From positions 131,690 to 195,689 of the forward strand of contig JAQWSE010000007.1 of assembly GCA_029243395.1 (NCBI GenBank): DNA of 64,000 nucleotides, given 5' to 3'. Source of the DNA: Paracoccaceae bacterium (GTDB taxonomy: Bacteria > Pseudomonadota > Alphaproteobacteria > Rhodobacterales > Rhodobacteraceae). The notes beneath the pieces are model-generated. The model did not search any database. It was not told where the DNA came from and saw only the letters and a list, made by a program, of their open reading frames with translations. Below are positions 45,272 through 55,313 of the stretch, piece by piece (position 1 is the first letter of the stretch; each line of letters opens with the position of its first letter). A program made the translations under genes and the position numbers.

Positions 45272-45472
45272 TCATCCTTTCTCATTAAAAAAAACAAAAG
45301 TAACAATTAAAACTACTGCTATGGCTTGTAAGATAATTCTTATGCGCATTAATTTATTGGAATATTTCCTACCAAATTGCCCACCTTTAGCAAAGGAACC
45401 TATTCCTAACACGAGTACCAGCAGTACAAGGAAACATGTTATGACAGCTATTATTAGTAAGGGCGATGACAT
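45272..45472 (-). CDS. Twin-transmembrane HIG1-domain protein
   Basis: 66 residues from ATG 45472 (ATG 45484 would add four). Two membrane helices (LLIIAVITCFLVLLVLVLGIGSF and RIILQAIAVVLIVTFVFF) flank the loop GGQFGRKYSNKLMRIRI, the HIG1 hallmark (QxRKxxxxRxR-type). Relatives of mitochondrial Hig1 assist cytochrome oxidase or bc1 supercomplexes. Three bases upstream of the adenosyltransferase, so cotranscribed. Confidence 0.82.
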   Translation of the reverse strand: MSSPLLIIAVITCFLVLLVLVLGIGSFAKGGQFGRKYSNKLMRIRIILQAIAVVLIVTFVFFNEKG

Positions 45473-45519
45473 TACAAACACCATAGTCTATTGAGGGTGA
45501 CAAAAGCTTGATTGCCGTA

Positions 45520-46359
45520 TCAGATTTTGAACATCCAGTCCAGTAACTTAGTTGGCAAAATGCTTACCAGTATTCCCGCAACCAAAGTTTGTGGGGTTAT
45601 CATATACCGACATTTTGGGTTTCTTGTATTCAGGGCTTTTTCCAATACTTTAGTTACAGATTTTGGGTGGAGCTGAAAGTTCTTAAGGAGATTTGAATTA
45701 GGTTCACTGTAGAGTCTTTTCAAAACTATATCCTCATAGATCTTGTTGTGAGTGGAATTTTGCCAACTTACCCATTTCTCAAAATGTTTGCGGGAATTTT
45801 GTCTTATTTTTGTGTTAATTGGTCCAGGCTGTAACAGAATTATCTTCACAGGATTATCATAAAGTTCCCGCCTAAGGGCATCAGTAAGTGCCTCTAGTGC
45901 AAATTTGGTAGCCGAATAGGCCCCCCTATAAGGAAGTGAAAGAAAGCCGAGAACCGAGGAACAATTAACAATTCTTGGATTTTCTGCGTTCAGCATTAAA
46001 GGTAAACATCTATTTATCAGATCAAATTGACCAAAAACATTAACTTCAAATATTTCTCTTAGGGCGTCTCTTGGCAAGTCTTGTATTGCTCCAGGAGTAG
46101 CAAAAGCTGCGTTATTAAACACTGCATCCAATTTTGACGATGTTTTTTCTTTCACTATACTTATAGCAGAAATGATGGATGCCTCATTGCTAAGGTCGAG
46201 CGGAAAACTTTCTATCCCCATTTTCTCAAGATACTCACAATCTTTTTTTGACCTACAAGAGGCAAAGACTCGCCAACCTCTATTATTTAATGTTAGAGCA
46301 GCATCAAAACCTATTCCACTCGAGCAACCCGTAATCAGGATATTTTTTTTGGTTTTCAT
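45520..46359 (-). CDS. Short-chain dehydrogenase/reductase
   Basis: Classical SDR, 279 residues. Cofactor motif TGCSSGIGFDAAL, then ASCRSKKD with an Arg that favours NADP, FNNAAFATPG in place of the usual NNAG, the catalytic serine in NCSSVLG and YSATK. The extended C-terminus after QPGPINTKI resembles 17-beta-hydroxysteroid or retinol dehydrogenase-like SDRs. Substrate unknown. Monocistronic, divergent from parC with 46 bases between. Confidence 0.85.
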   Translation of the reverse strand: MKTKKNILITGCSSGIGFDAALTLNNRGWRVFASCRSKKDCEYLEKMGIESFPLDLSNEASIISAISIVKEKTSSKLDAVFNNAAFATPGAIQDLPRDALREIFEVNVFGQFDLINRCLPLMLNAENPRIVNCSSVLGFLSLPYRGAYSATKFALEALTDALRRELYDNPVKIILLQPGPINTKIRQNSRKHFEKWVSWQNSTHNKIYEDIVLKRLYSEPNSNLLKNFQLHPKSVTKVLEKALNTRNPKCRYMITPQTLVAGILVSILPTKLLDWMFKI

Positions 46360-46405
46360 TAGGTTAGATACTTACAGAAAATTAAAAAACTAGTATAAGA
46401 CAATA

Positions 46406-48652
46406 ATGCAAAAAGACACGGAAAAGAATAGAGATTCGAATTCTTCGATAATCTTAAATGAGCAATTGGATAAGGCACTAGGTGATAGATATCTAACCTA
46501 TGCTCTTTCTACAATTACCGATAGAGCACTTCCCGATAGCAGAGATGGATTAAAACCGGTCCATAGGCGGATTCTTTATGCCATGAGGCAATTAAAACTA
46601 AGCCCAAATGGTTCTTTCAGAAAATGTGCCAAGATTGTAGGGGAAGTCATGGGAAATTACCATCCGCATGGTGATAAAGCCATCTATGACTCTCTGGTGA
46701 GATTGGCTCAAACTTTTAGCACGAGATATCCTTTAGTTGAAGGTCAAGGTAATTTCGGTAACATTGATGGGGATAATGCAGCTGCCCAAAGGTATACAGA
46801 AGCTAAGCTTAGTGAAATAGCAATGATTATGCTTGATGGATTGGACGAGTCAGCAGTGGCTTTTAAGGGCAATTATGATGGTTCCGAGGAAGAACCTGAG
46901 GTTCTTCCAGCGTTCTTTCCACAGCTTTTGGCCAATGGTGCGTATGGAATAGCTGTTGGTATGGCAACAAGTATACCCCCTCATAACATTGCAGAGATAT
47001 GTGATGCAGCTATTCAACTAATTAAAAAACCCGAACTTTCTCATTCAGACTTAATGAAAGTTTTTAAAGGACCTGACTTTCCTACAGGCGGAATAGTAGT
47101 TGAATCAAAGGAATCCATTTTAGAAAGCTACAAGCAGGGTAGAGGGAGTTTCAGGGTTCGTGCTCGCTACCATAAGGAAGATTTATCGAGAGGGTGTTGG
47201 CAAATTGTAATTACTGAAATTCCTTATGGGATTCAAAAAGCTAAATTAATTGAAAAAATGGCTGATATGATAAATGAAAAAAAACTCAGTATTATTTCTG
47301 ATCTTAGAGATGAAAGTGCTGAAGATATTAGGGTTGTCATAGAGCCTAAAACTAGGAGTATCAGTCCTGAAGGTTTAATGGAAATTCTCTTCAAAAGAAC
47401 AGAATTGGAGTCTCGATTCTCTTTAAACATGAATGTATTAATAGATGGAAAAGTTCCAAAAGTTTCAAGCTTGCGTGAATTATTAAATGAATATCTGAGA
47501 CATTCGAGAGATGTCTTGATAAGAAGATCTAAATTTAGGTTAGAAAATATTGAAACCAGATTACACCTTTTGGAGGGATATCTAGTCGCATTTTTTAACC
47601 TTGATAAGGTTATAAATATCATACGATATAACGATGACCCAAAATTTGATCTGCAAAATGAGTTTGATCTTACTGATAAGCAAGCTGAAGCTATTTTGAA
47701 CATGAGACTTCGTTCTCTGCGCAAATTAGAGCAAATACAGTTAGAGACTGAAAAAGATCAACTGCTCAAGGAAAGATTAGATTTAGAACTTTTATTAGAA
47801 AATGGACAAGAACAGGCCCTTCGCGTCAAAAGGGATATTGAAAGTCTTAAGGAGAGGTTAAGTTCTCATTCTGACCTTTTTAATAGGCGGACTGACATCG
47901 AAGAATTTAAAGAAGTTGAACAATCAGAAATCCCAGAATTAATTGAATCGGAGGATGTGACTATCATAGTTTCCAAACTTGGTTGGATCAGGGTAATTAA
48001 AGTAAGAGATTTGAATCCTAATGAGGTAAAGTATAGGGAAGGAGATGAACAAAGGTATGTGCTTAAAGCTACCACCTCAGACAAGCTACTTATTTTTGGT
48101 AGCAATGGCCATGTATATACAGTTCTAGTAAGTCAACTACCCGGTGGTAGAACGCATGGAGAGCCAATAAGATTGATTACAGATTTACCTAATCAGGCTG
48201 ATATCATCAATGTGCATGTTTTTAACCCGGCTCTTCGGGCAATAGTAGCATCTTCTGTGGGTGACGGATTCATAATAAGTTTCAAACACATGCTAGCGCA
48301 GACCAAAACAGGGAAAAAACTCCAAAACTTAAAATCAGGAGTATTTACAAAGTGTCTAACCGTGGTGAATGGAGAGTTTGTTGCAACAATTGGTTCTAAC
48401 CGCAAATTATTAGTTTTTAACATAAATGAATTGCCTGAACTTGCACGTGGCAAGGGAGTAAGATTACAAAAACTTAAGGATGCAGAGCTTTCAGATATTA
48501 CATCATTTGAAGAGAGTGCTGGTTTGGAATGGCGAGATTCATCCGGCAGAAAGAAAGTAGAAAAAAATCCTTTGAATTGGCTTGGAAAGCGAGCTCAGTC
48601 TGGGAAGATGGCACCAAAGGGATTCCCAAGAAATAATGAGTTTAATTTGTGA
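46406..48652 (+). CDS. parC: DNA topoisomerase IV subunit A
   Basis: Strand-breaking subunit of topoisomerase IV, decatenating daughter chromosomes. 748 residues: winged-helix with the catalytic Y130 in AAQRYTEAKLS, GNYHPHGDKAIYDSLVRLAQ before it, a coiled coil around 400-480 and a short beta-pinwheel C-terminal domain lacking a GyrA box. The positions equal to E. coli ParC Ser80 and Glu84 are K91 and D95. Length and the tail assign it to ParC rather than GyrA. Confidence 0.93.
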   Translation: MQKDTEKNRDSNSSIILNEQLDKALGDRYLTYALSTITDRALPDSRDGLKPVHRRILYAMRQLKLSPNGSFRKCAKIVGEVMGNYHPHGDKAIYDSLVRLAQTFSTRYPLVEGQGNFGNIDGDNAAAQRYTEAKLSEIAMIMLDGLDESAVAFKGNYDGSEEEPEVLPAFFPQLLANGAYGIAVGMATSIPPHNIAEICDAAIQLIKKPELSHSDLMKVFKGPDFPTGGIVVESKESILESYKQGRGSFRVRARYHKEDLSRGCWQIVITEIPYGIQKAKLIEKMADMINEKKLSIISDLRDESAEDIRVVIEPKTRSISPEGLMEILFKRTELESRFSLNMNVLIDGKVPKVSSLRELLNEYLRHSRDVLIRRSKFRLENIETRLHLLEGYLVAFFNLDKVINIIRYNDDPKFDLQNEFDLTDKQAEAILNMRLRSLRKLEQIQLETEKDQLLKERLDLELLLENGQEQALRVKRDIESLKERLSSHSDLFNRRTDIEEFKEVEQSEIPELIESEDVTIIVSKLGWIRVIKVRDLNPNEVKYREGDEQRYVLKATTSDKLLIFGSNGHVYTVLVSQLPGGRTHGEPIRLITDLPNQADIINVHVFNPALRAIVASSVGDGFIISFKHMLAQTKTGKKLQNLKSGVFTKCLTVVNGEFVATIGSNRKLLVFNINELPELARGKGVRLQKLKDAELSDITSFEESAGLEWRDSSGRKKVEKNPLNWLGKRAQSGKMAPKGFPRNNEFNL

Positions 48653-48726
48653 ACATTCTTATCTGCAATAAAATTTTTTAAAATTGGTTTAGGATTAAAA
48701 GTGCTATTGAAAAAATTTAGGAAGAT

Positions 48727-49200
48727 CTAAGAATTCTCCTTCACCATAATATTTTTAGCCAGGGCATCTAAGACACCATTTGCTAATTGACATTGCTTTC
48801 CAGCTGGAAAGAAAGCTTTGGCAATATCAAGAAATTCGTTGATGACGACTTTGGGCGGTGTTCCTAGTAAGAGTTCAGAACAAGCAGCTCTGAAAATTGA
48901 TCTTAAAATGGGATCAATCCGTTCGATCGGCCAACCTTCCTTAAGCAAACCCTCTATTGATTGATCAATAAAACTCTGTTTTTCAATCGTTTTTCTTAAT
49001 ATTTGGCGAAACAGTGCTAAGTCAGCTTTGACAAAATTGTTGAGTTTATGATTCTCTTTATCACGATAATTTGTAAACTCTGATAAGACTTGCTCTAGTG
49101 TAATATTATCTGATTCCATTTGAAAGAGAGCTTGAACGGTGTAAAGCCTTGATACAGCCTTTGACACATTTTTCTCAGTATGGATATTTTTCTTAATCAT
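48727..49200 (-). CDS. nusB: Transcription antitermination factor NusB
   Basis: Binds boxA RNA with NusE for rRNA antitermination. 157 residues, all helical: AVSRLYTVQALFQME, LFRQILRKTIEKQ, WPIERIDPILRSIFRAACSELL (read in parts) and PPKVVINEFLDIAKAFF. Last gene of the riboflavin cluster, 21 bases after ribH, as in many alphaproteobacteria. thiL, often next, is replaced by convergent parC. Confidence 0.94.
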   Translation of the reverse strand: MIKKNIHTEKNVSKAVSRLYTVQALFQMESDNITLEQVLSEFTNYRDKENHKLNNFVKADLALFRQILRKTIEKQSFIDQSIEGLLKEGWPIERIDPILRSIFRAACSELLLGTPPKVVINEFLDIAKAFFPAGKQCQLANGVLDALAKNIMVKENS

Positions 49201-49221
49201 ACTTCCCCACTCACTCAGTAA

Positions 49222-49692
49222 TTAATCATCATTATATTCCATGTTTAAGAGCATCAAGCCTATAGCTGCTCTGGCCGCGTCTCCTCCTTTATCTTGTTTC
49301 TTGGGATCAGACCTTTCTAATGCTTGTTGAAAATTCTCTACTGTAATTATTCCGTTCCCAATACAGATCCCTCTAGAGCTCAATTGGATTAGGCCCTGGG
49401 CACTGTTTTGACTTACTATCTCATAATGGCTTGTTTCTCCTCTGATTACACATCCTAGAGCAACAAATCCTTCAAAATGCTTGCTAATTAAGCTAATAGC
49501 ACCAGGTATTTCTAAAGCACCCTCGACTTGAATAATGTCACAAGTTATATTTAAGTCAGATATAACCTTTTTTGCTCCAGAAACTAAGTTGTCAGATATG
49601 TCTGAATAGTAAGGAGAGACCACCAGTGCTATCTTGGTTTTTTGATCTAGCTTTTTGAAATCTTTTGTCTTATTGAACTTGGTTAGTTTCAT
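49222..49692 (-). CDS. ribH: 6,7-dimethyl-8-ribityllumazine synthase
   Basis: Joins the ribityl-pyrimidine with dihydroxybutanone phosphate. 156 residues; VEGALEIPGAISLI, GCVIRGETSHYEIV with the catalytic His, GIITVENFQQALER and KGGDAARAAIGLMLL. ATG overlaps the ribBA stop by four bases, so it is translationally coupled. Confidence 0.95.
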   Translation of the reverse strand: MKLTKFNKTKDFKKLDQKTKIALVVSPYYSDISDNLVSGAKKVISDLNITCDIIQVEGALEIPGAISLISKHFEGFVALGCVIRGETSHYEIVSQNSAQGLIQLSSRGICIGNGIITVENFQQALERSDPKKQDKGGDAARAAIGLMLLNMEYNDD

Positions 49693-50819
49693 CTTTTACC
49701 AAAACTCTTTATCGGTATAGTTTCTGAAATTTTTAATTCATAACCTTCTAGGCCAATTAGCTTTGGTGTTCCAGAATTCGTTAATAGGTGGATATTCTTT
49801 ATTCCAAGAGCGTTTAAAATTTGAGCACCTATGCCATATTGTCTAATAATGTTAGGAAAATTTTCTGTTTTCTGTTCCAAAGATTCCACATTATTTAGTA
49901 ATACCAAAACCCCCTTACCTTGTTCATTGATTTGCAACATGGAGTCACTTATTTGGTTCACGCGTTTTTGTTCAATTCCAAGAAGATCAGTAAAGGTGTT
50001 CGAAACATGCATCCTGACCATAACAGGTTCAGTTTCTAGAATGTCACCTTTGGCAAGACTATGGTGCTCTGCCCCAGAGATTTCATCTTTGAATGTTCTT
50101 AACTCCCAATCTCCACCATAAACAGAAGTTACATTTTGACAAGTGACCTCTTTAACTAGATTATCATTCCTTCTTCGGTATGCTATGAGATCGGAAATAG
50201 TGCCTAACTTTAATTTGTGGTATTGAGCAAAAGCTTCCAAGTCAGGCATCCTTGCCATTGTTCCATCTTTATTCATTATCTCACAAATTACCCCAGATGG
50301 GTTTAAGCCTGCAAGACGAGCGATGTCTACGGCGGCCTCTGTATGTCCTGCCCGCACTAAAACTCCACCCTTTCTCGCTTTCAGAGGGAAGACGTGCCCA
50401 GGGGTTGCTATTTCATTTGGTCCAGAAAGTGGATTTATTGCTGTTGAGATGGTTCGAGCTCTATCATGAGCTGAAATTCCTGTGGTTACGCCATCCTTGG
50501 CCTCAATTGAAACAGTAAAGGCTGTTTCATGCCTGGAAGAGTTAGATGCTGACATTAATGGTAATCGCAAAGCTTCAATTCTCTCAGGCGTAAGTGATAA
50601 ACAGATTAATCCTCTTCCATAAGTTGCCATAAAGTTTATGGTTTCTGGAGTTGACATTTGGGCTGGTATGACGAGATCTCCCTCGTTCTCTCTATCTTCA
50701 TCATCAGCTAGTATAAACATTCTGCCATTCCTAGCTTCTTCGATTATTTCTTCAATATCAGCTATGGTTTTTTTGCCAAAGGAATTTTGTGAAGGGTTCT
50801 TTTTCTTAAAGGGTTGCAT
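49689..50819 (-). CDS. ribB: 3,4-dihydroxy-2-butanone-4-phosphate synthase with degenerate GTP cyclohydrolase II-like domain
   Basis: 376 residues. The N-terminal DHBP synthase is complete (ADDEDRENEGDLVIPAQ, GRGLICLSL, GISAHDRARTI, GHTEAAVDIARLAG). The C-terminal half aligns in place with GTP cyclohydrolase II but lacks the zinc-binding CxxxC / CDCG cysteines and the arginine cluster, so only the first activity can be expected. Such RibBX fusions are known in alphaproteobacteria. Overlaps ribE by 14 bases and ribH by four. Confidence 0.9.
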   Translation of the reverse strand: MQPFKKKNPSQNSFGKKTIADIEEIIEEARNGRMFILADDEDRENEGDLVIPAQMSTPETINFMATYGRGLICLSLTPERIEALRLPLMSASNSSRHETAFTVSIEAKDGVTTGISAHDRARTISTAINPLSGPNEIATPGHVFPLKARKGGVLVRAGHTEAAVDIARLAGLNPSGVICEIMNKDGTMARMPDLEAFAQYHKLKLGTISDLIAYRRRNDNLVKEVTCQNVTSVYGGDWELRTFKDEISGAEHHSLAKGDILETEPVMVRMHVSNTFTDLLGIEQKRVNQISDSMLQINEQGKGVLVLLNNVESLEQKTENFPNIIRQYGIGAQILNALGIKNIHLLTNSGTPKLIGLEGYELKISETIPIKSFGKR

Positions 50820-51435
50820 TTATATTCCTATGTTCGCACAGGCGAGCAATATAGCGTGCCATTACATCTATCTCTAAATTAAAAACATGACCAAGTTGGC
50901 AGTTTTTCCAATTAGTCACTTTATGTGTATGTGGGATTATATTTACTGTAAATAGCGTGTCATCAATTTCATTCACAGTTAGGGATGTTCCATTTAATGC
51001 AATTGAACCCTTAGGGGCAATCAAATTCTTGAGATTGTCAGGTGCATGGAAGGTTAACTTTGTGCTTTTGTCAACATTCTCTGAGCTTATTAGTTCTGCC
51101 ACACCATCTATATGCCCAGTGACTATATGTCCTCCCAATTCGTCACCCAACCTAAGTGACTTTTCCAAGTTAATTTCTCTGCCAACGATCCAGCCGCTTT
51201 CTTTGTTTTTGATGTTTGTCTTAGATAATGTTTCGTTTGAAACTTCTACTTCATAGGAGGTACCCATTTTCTCACGAACTTTATTGATAATTGTTAGGCA
51301 AATCCCATCGTGAGCAATTGATCCTCCTTCGACGATAGTTTGGTAATCATAAGGGCAAAGGATTCTTGCTTTAAGAATTTTACCATCTTCCAAATCAGTT
51401 ACTGTTCCAACACTTGAAATTATTCCGGTAAACAT
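50806..51435 (-). CDS. ribE: Riboflavin synthase alpha subunit
   Basis: Dismutates two lumazines to riboflavin. 209 residues made of two lumazine-binding beta-barrels: MFTGIISSVGTV with SIAHDGICLTI in the first, and GGHIVTGHIDGVAEL with GSIALNGTSLTVNEI in the second. The last 14 bases overlap ribBA, a deeper overlap than elsewhere in the operon. 153 bases separate it from ribD. Confidence 0.95.
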   Translation of the reverse strand: MFTGIISSVGTVTDLEDGKILKARILCPYDYQTIVEGGSIAHDGICLTIINKVREKMGTSYEVEVSNETLSKTNIKNKESGWIVGREINLEKSLRLGDELGGHIVTGHIDGVAELISSENVDKSTKLTFHAPDNLKNLIAPKGSIALNGTSLTVNEIDDTLFTVNIIPHTHKVTNWKNCQLGHVFNLEIDVMARYIARLCEHRNINATL

Positions 51436-51588
51436 CTTTCTCTCAAAAAGTTTAGGTATTTGGTTTATATTAAAGAAGTTGCCAACAGATTAGATTTTTT
51501 TTTGAACCTTGTCTTCTAATCTTTATTATAGGAAAATTCAAATAGTTTTTGGTTTGGCTCATTAGGAAATTTGTAATTATTCAAGTTT

Positions 51589-52728
51589 TCAATTAAATCC
51601 CTTACTATCCAATGGGCGCCAAAGATGAGCTACGTCGTTACTAACCCTAAATGTTTTTTCGAGAGAAAATTTGGGAGATTCGGATAAAGTGGCACCCGAA
51701 TTTATTATAGGATTAAATCCGTTTACACCCTCTTTGTCCACAAGGATGCCTGCTGTAAAAAGAATTAATAAGTCTACCAAACCCTGATTTAATAACGAAG
51801 TCGCAAGATCACCACCTCCTTCAACCAGGATTCTGGTTAAACCCATATTGGCTAACTTCATTGCAAGATCTGGTAAGTCAAGCCCATTTCTTTGATCCAC
51901 TCTTACACCAAGAGTGCTAACGCTATCTGGACCCCATTTGCTTAATGCTTTGGAGTTATATTCACGGTCATGCACTATTATCAAATTGTTCTTGTTATTT
52001 TTCGCAAAATTACTGGTTTTGGGTAGCGATAGCTTTCGATCAAGTATGATCTTTTTTGGGGATGGTAAAAGGGAAAATTGACCTCTTAAATTTAGATTGG
52101 GATTGTCTACCAGAGCCGTTCTTTTCCCTACCATAACCGCATCATAGCGGGATCTTAAGAAGTGGACCAAAGTTCTAGAATCATTTCCTGAAATCCAATT
52201 ACTCTCATTAGATCTGGTCGCAATCTTTCCATTCAAACTAAGAGCCAATTTTAATGCTATAAAGGGTCTTTTTTTTTCTACAACCTGTAAAAAACCTTCT
52301 GCAAGTTTTCTAGCCTCTTTTGTAAGACAAGAGATTCTATCTACTTGTATCCCATGTTCCTCTAGTAGCCTAAAGCCCTTACCGCTTACTCTAGGGTCAG
52401 GATCCTCCAAGGGACATACTACGCGTTTAATATTAGCTTTTATTAACTCCAACGCACAAGGCGGAGTTTCCCCAGAATGGGAGCAAGGTTCTAATGTTAT
52501 ATAGGCAGTAGCTCCATTGGCAAGTTTTCCAGCTTCTCTGAGTGCATTGAATTCAGCATGGGGTCTTCCCCCTATCTCTGTGTGCCCAGTTCCCACAATG
52601 GCACCATCTTTAACCAGTACACAGCCAACTGAGGGATTTGGCCATGTGTAGCCAATAGATCTATAACCAACTGTTATGGCGAGTTTGGAGAAACGTAAAT
52701 CGACCTCTGTCGTATTTTTTTGACTCAT
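51589..52728 (-). CDS. ribD: Bifunctional riboflavin deaminase/reductase RibD
   Basis: Second and third steps of riboflavin synthesis. 379 residues: zinc deaminase domain with GRPHAEFNAL and TLEPCSHSGETPPC, then the reductase from about 150 (ALKLALSLNGKIA, RTLVHFLRSRYDAVMVGKRTAL in part, VEGGGDLATSLL). First rib gene after nrdR, five bases downstream of it. Confidence 0.95.
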   Translation of the reverse strand: MSQKNTTEVDLRFSKLAITVGYRSIGYTWPNPSVGCVLVKDGAIVGTGHTEIGGRPHAEFNALREAGKLANGATAYITLEPCSHSGETPPCALELIKANIKRVVCPLEDPDPRVSGKGFRLLEEHGIQVDRISCLTKEARKLAEGFLQVVEKKRPFIALKLALSLNGKIATRSNESNWISGNDSRTLVHFLRSRYDAVMVGKRTALVDNPNLNLRGQFSLLPSPKKIILDRKLSLPKTSNFAKNNKNNLIIVHDREYNSKALSKWGPDSVSTLGVRVDQRNGLDLPDLAMKLANMGLTRILVEGGGDLATSLLNQGLVDLLILFTAGILVDKEGVNGFNPIINSGATLSESPKFSLEKTFRVSNDVAHLWRPLDSKGFN

Positions 52729-52733
52729 TCTTT

Positions 52734-53192
52734 TTATTTTAAATCTGGTCTTAATTCTGCGACAAAATCTTCAAAATCATCAGCTGCCTGAAAATTTTTG
52801 TAAACAGAAGCAAATCTGACATATGCGACGGTGTCGATTCTTGCCAATGTTTCCATCACAATTTCCCCCAATTTTTCGGAAGGTATATCTGTTTCACCCA
52901 AGCTTTCTAACCTTCGAACTATCCCAGTAATCATCTGTTCAATTCTTTCAACTTCCAGGGGGCGTTTTTGTAAAGCTATTCTTACTGACCTTTCTAGCTT
53001 GTCTCGGTCAAAAATTTCTCTTCGATTATTCTTTTTCAAAATGATTAAATCTCGAAGTTGTACTCTTTCATATGTTGTAAAACGTCCAGCACAGGCAGGA
53101 CAAGATCTACGCCTTCTGATAGAGACATTATCTTCAGCCGGTCTACTATCCTTAACTTGAGTATCTGTGTTTCCACAAAATGGGCATCTCAT
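52734..53192 (-). CDS. nrdR: Transcriptional repressor NrdR
   Basis: Zinc-ribbon/ATP-cone repressor of ribonucleotide reductase genes. 152 residues: [17 protein letters not shown] and [16 protein letters not shown] (two CxxC pairs), then the ATP-cone [18 protein letters not shown]. Neighbouring glyA, common in this class, is not here; rpoD precedes it by 21 bases and ribD follows by five. No nrd gene is in the window. Confidence 0.95.
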   Translation of the reverse strand: MRCPFCGNTDTQVKDSRPAEDNVSIRRRRSCPACAGRFTTYERVQLRDLIILKKNNRREIFDRDKLERSVRIALQKRPLEVERIEQMITGIVRRLESLGETDIPSEKLGEIVMETLARIDTVAYVRFASVYKNFQAADDFEDFVAELRPDLK

Positions 53193-53213
53193 TTGGTTAT
53201 TCCTTTTTCAAGA

Positions 53214-55259
53214 TTAGGTATCGAGAAAACTACGTAGTTTTCTCGATCGGCTAGGGTGTTTCAATTTTCTCAATGCCTTTGCTTCAATTTGTCGTATTCT
53301 TTCGCGGGTTACACTAAATTGTTGTCCAACTTCTTCAAGCGTATGATCTGTATTAACGCCTATTCCAAATCTCATCCTTAATACTCTTTCCTCCCTTGGG
53401 GTTAGACTAGACAAAACGCGAGTAGTTGTTTCTTTCAAATTGCCTTGGATAGCATTGTCTAAAGGAAGAACAGCATTTTTATCCTCTATGAAATCACCAA
53501 GTTGGCTGTCCTCTTCATCACCAATAGGTGTTTCCAAACTAATAGGCTCCTTAGCAATTTTCATCACTTTTCGCACCTTTTCAAGGGGCATTTGCAGCTT
53601 AGAAGATAGTTCTTCTGGGGTAGGTTCCCGACCAATCTCATGAAGCATTTGCCTGCCTGTTCGCACAAGTTTGTTAATTGTTTCAATCATGTGCACTGGT
53701 ATTCTTATAGTTCTAGCCTGATCAGCTATTGACCTTGTTATAGCTTGTCTAATCCACCAAGTCGCATAAGTCGAAAACTTGTAACCCCTACGATATTCAA
53801 ATTTGTCTACTGCTTTCATAAGACCAATATTCCCTTCTTGAATTAGATCAAGAAATTGTAATCCCCGATTAGTATACTTTTTTGCGATGGATATAACTAA
53901 TCGAAGATTAGCCTCCACCATTTCTTTCTTGGCTGATCTTGCCTCTCTTTCACCTTTTTGTACCTGCTGTACAATCCTTCTAAATTCAGTAATGTCGATA
54001 CCGATATACTGTCCAATTTCTGCAACTTCAGTTCTTATTTCTTTAATTTTGTCGCTAAAATTTTCAACAAAATGGCCCCAACCTCTAGTTTTAAGTTTAG
54101 CCACTTTCTCAAGCCAGACAGGATCTAGTTCGAAACCTTTATAATTTTCAATGAATTCACGTCTATTTATCCTAGATTGATCGGCCAATTTCACTAGGTT
54201 ACTGTCTAGTCCCATCATTTTACGATTTAGACCATAGAGTTGATCAATTAGAGCTTCAATTCTATTGTTGTGCAGATGAAGTGAATTAACTAACGCTACT
54301 ATTTTCGTTCTCAATTCTTGATATTTTTTTTCTTCTTTGGATGAAAACTCAGTACGCTCCTTAAAAGCTGCAAGCAAACGGTTATCCTGAAGGGAAGAAA
54401 GTTTGGTATAAGCATCTGCTATATTTTTTAATATTTCTAATACATTAGGTTTCAGTGAGTCTTCCATGGCTGCTAGTGAAACGTTAGTCTGATCCTCGTC
54501 GTAATCGTCAATTTCTGTGTTACCATCGTCTTCCTGGTTTTCATCCTTCTCACTCTCGGAAGAATTACTGGGGTTAAAGGATTTTTCAGCAATCTCAGAA
54601 GAGGAATGCTTTTCTAGGGATTCAGTTAGATTGAGATCCGTCTTGTTTAATGTAGAAGAAACATCTGTTGGATCTTCTTCTTCGGAAAAACTACCAAAAG
54701 TGGCATCGAGATCTATTACATCACGAAGCATTATTTTTTCTTCAAGAAGCTCTTCGCGCCAAATAGTGATGGCTTGGAAAGTCAAAGGACTTTCACAGAG
54801 TCCATCTATATAAGTATTCTTCCCAGCTTCAATTCTTTTTGCTATTGCTATTTCGCCTTCTCTTGACAACAGCTCTACAGATCCCATCTCTCTTAGATAC
54901 ATCCTTACAGGGTCGTCAGTACGATCCATGTTTTCTGTTCCAGAGGATGCTGCTACCAGTTCTTTCGAACCTTCGTCTTCTTTAGGTTTTAGCTCATGAG
55001 AATCTTGATTTTCTTCTTGATCTTCTTCACTTTCAATTACGGTTATGCCCATCTCTGAAAGAGTAGTCATAACATCCTCAATTTGTTCAGAGCTCATTTC
55101 CCCAGGGGGCATAGAGTCGTTTAAATCAGTATACGTTACATACCCTTTAGCTTTACCTTGTGCTAACAACTTTTTTAATGAACTTTGATTCAAATTTAAA
55201 GGTGAACTCGAAGTTTCTTCCTCTTTTGGGCTCTTATTTTTTTCTGATCCGTTTCGCAT
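53214..55259 (-). CDS. rpoD: RNA polymerase sigma-70 factor RpoD
   Basis: Primary sigma factor, 681 residues. Region 1.1 (N-terminal acidic part), region 1.2 [21 protein letters not shown], a long acidic non-conserved region (about 200-420), region 2 with [33 protein letters not shown] and [14 protein letters not shown], region 3, and region 4.2 [27 protein letters not shown] (read in parts). Downstream of dnaG by 54 bases, the classic macromolecular synthesis pair. Confidence 0.97.
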   Translation of the reverse strand: MRNGSEKNKSPKEEETSSSPLNLNQSSLKKLLAQGKAKGYVTYTDLNDSMPPGEMSSEQIEDVMTTLSEMGITVIESEEDQEENQDSHELKPKEDEGSKELVAASSGTENMDRTDDPVRMYLREMGSVELLSREGEIAIAKRIEAGKNTYIDGLCESPLTFQAITIWREELLEEKIMLRDVIDLDATFGSFSEEEDPTDVSSTLNKTDLNLTESLEKHSSSEIAEKSFNPSNSSESEKDENQEDDGNTEIDDYDEDQTNVSLAAMEDSLKPNVLEILKNIADAYTKLSSLQDNRLLAAFKERTEFSSKEEKKYQELRTKIVALVNSLHLHNNRIEALIDQLYGLNRKMMGLDSNLVKLADQSRINRREFIENYKGFELDPVWLEKVAKLKTRGWGHFVENFSDKIKEIRTEVAEIGQYIGIDITEFRRIVQQVQKGEREARSAKKEMVEANLRLVISIAKKYTNRGLQFLDLIQEGNIGLMKAVDKFEYRRGYKFSTYATWWIRQAITRSIADQARTIRIPVHMIETINKLVRTGRQMLHEIGREPTPEELSSKLQMPLEKVRKVMKIAKEPISLETPIGDEEDSQLGDFIEDKNAVLPLDNAIQGNLKETTTRVLSSLTPREERVLRMRFGIGVNTDHTLEEVGQQFSVTRERIRQIEAKALRKLKHPSRSRKLRSFLDT

Positions 55260-55313
55260 TTGACCTCAAGTCCAAATTCATTTTTTTTACATCGAATCAG
55301 CACTTTTCGATTG

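Noticed and set aside
47233-47724. 163-codon open frame opposite parC
   Set aside because: Antisense shadow of conserved parC coding sequence; no known motif.
48727-53192. FMN riboswitch in the riboflavin operon
   Set aside because: No long leader or recognisable conserved RFN element lies upstream of ribD, ribE, ribBA or ribH.
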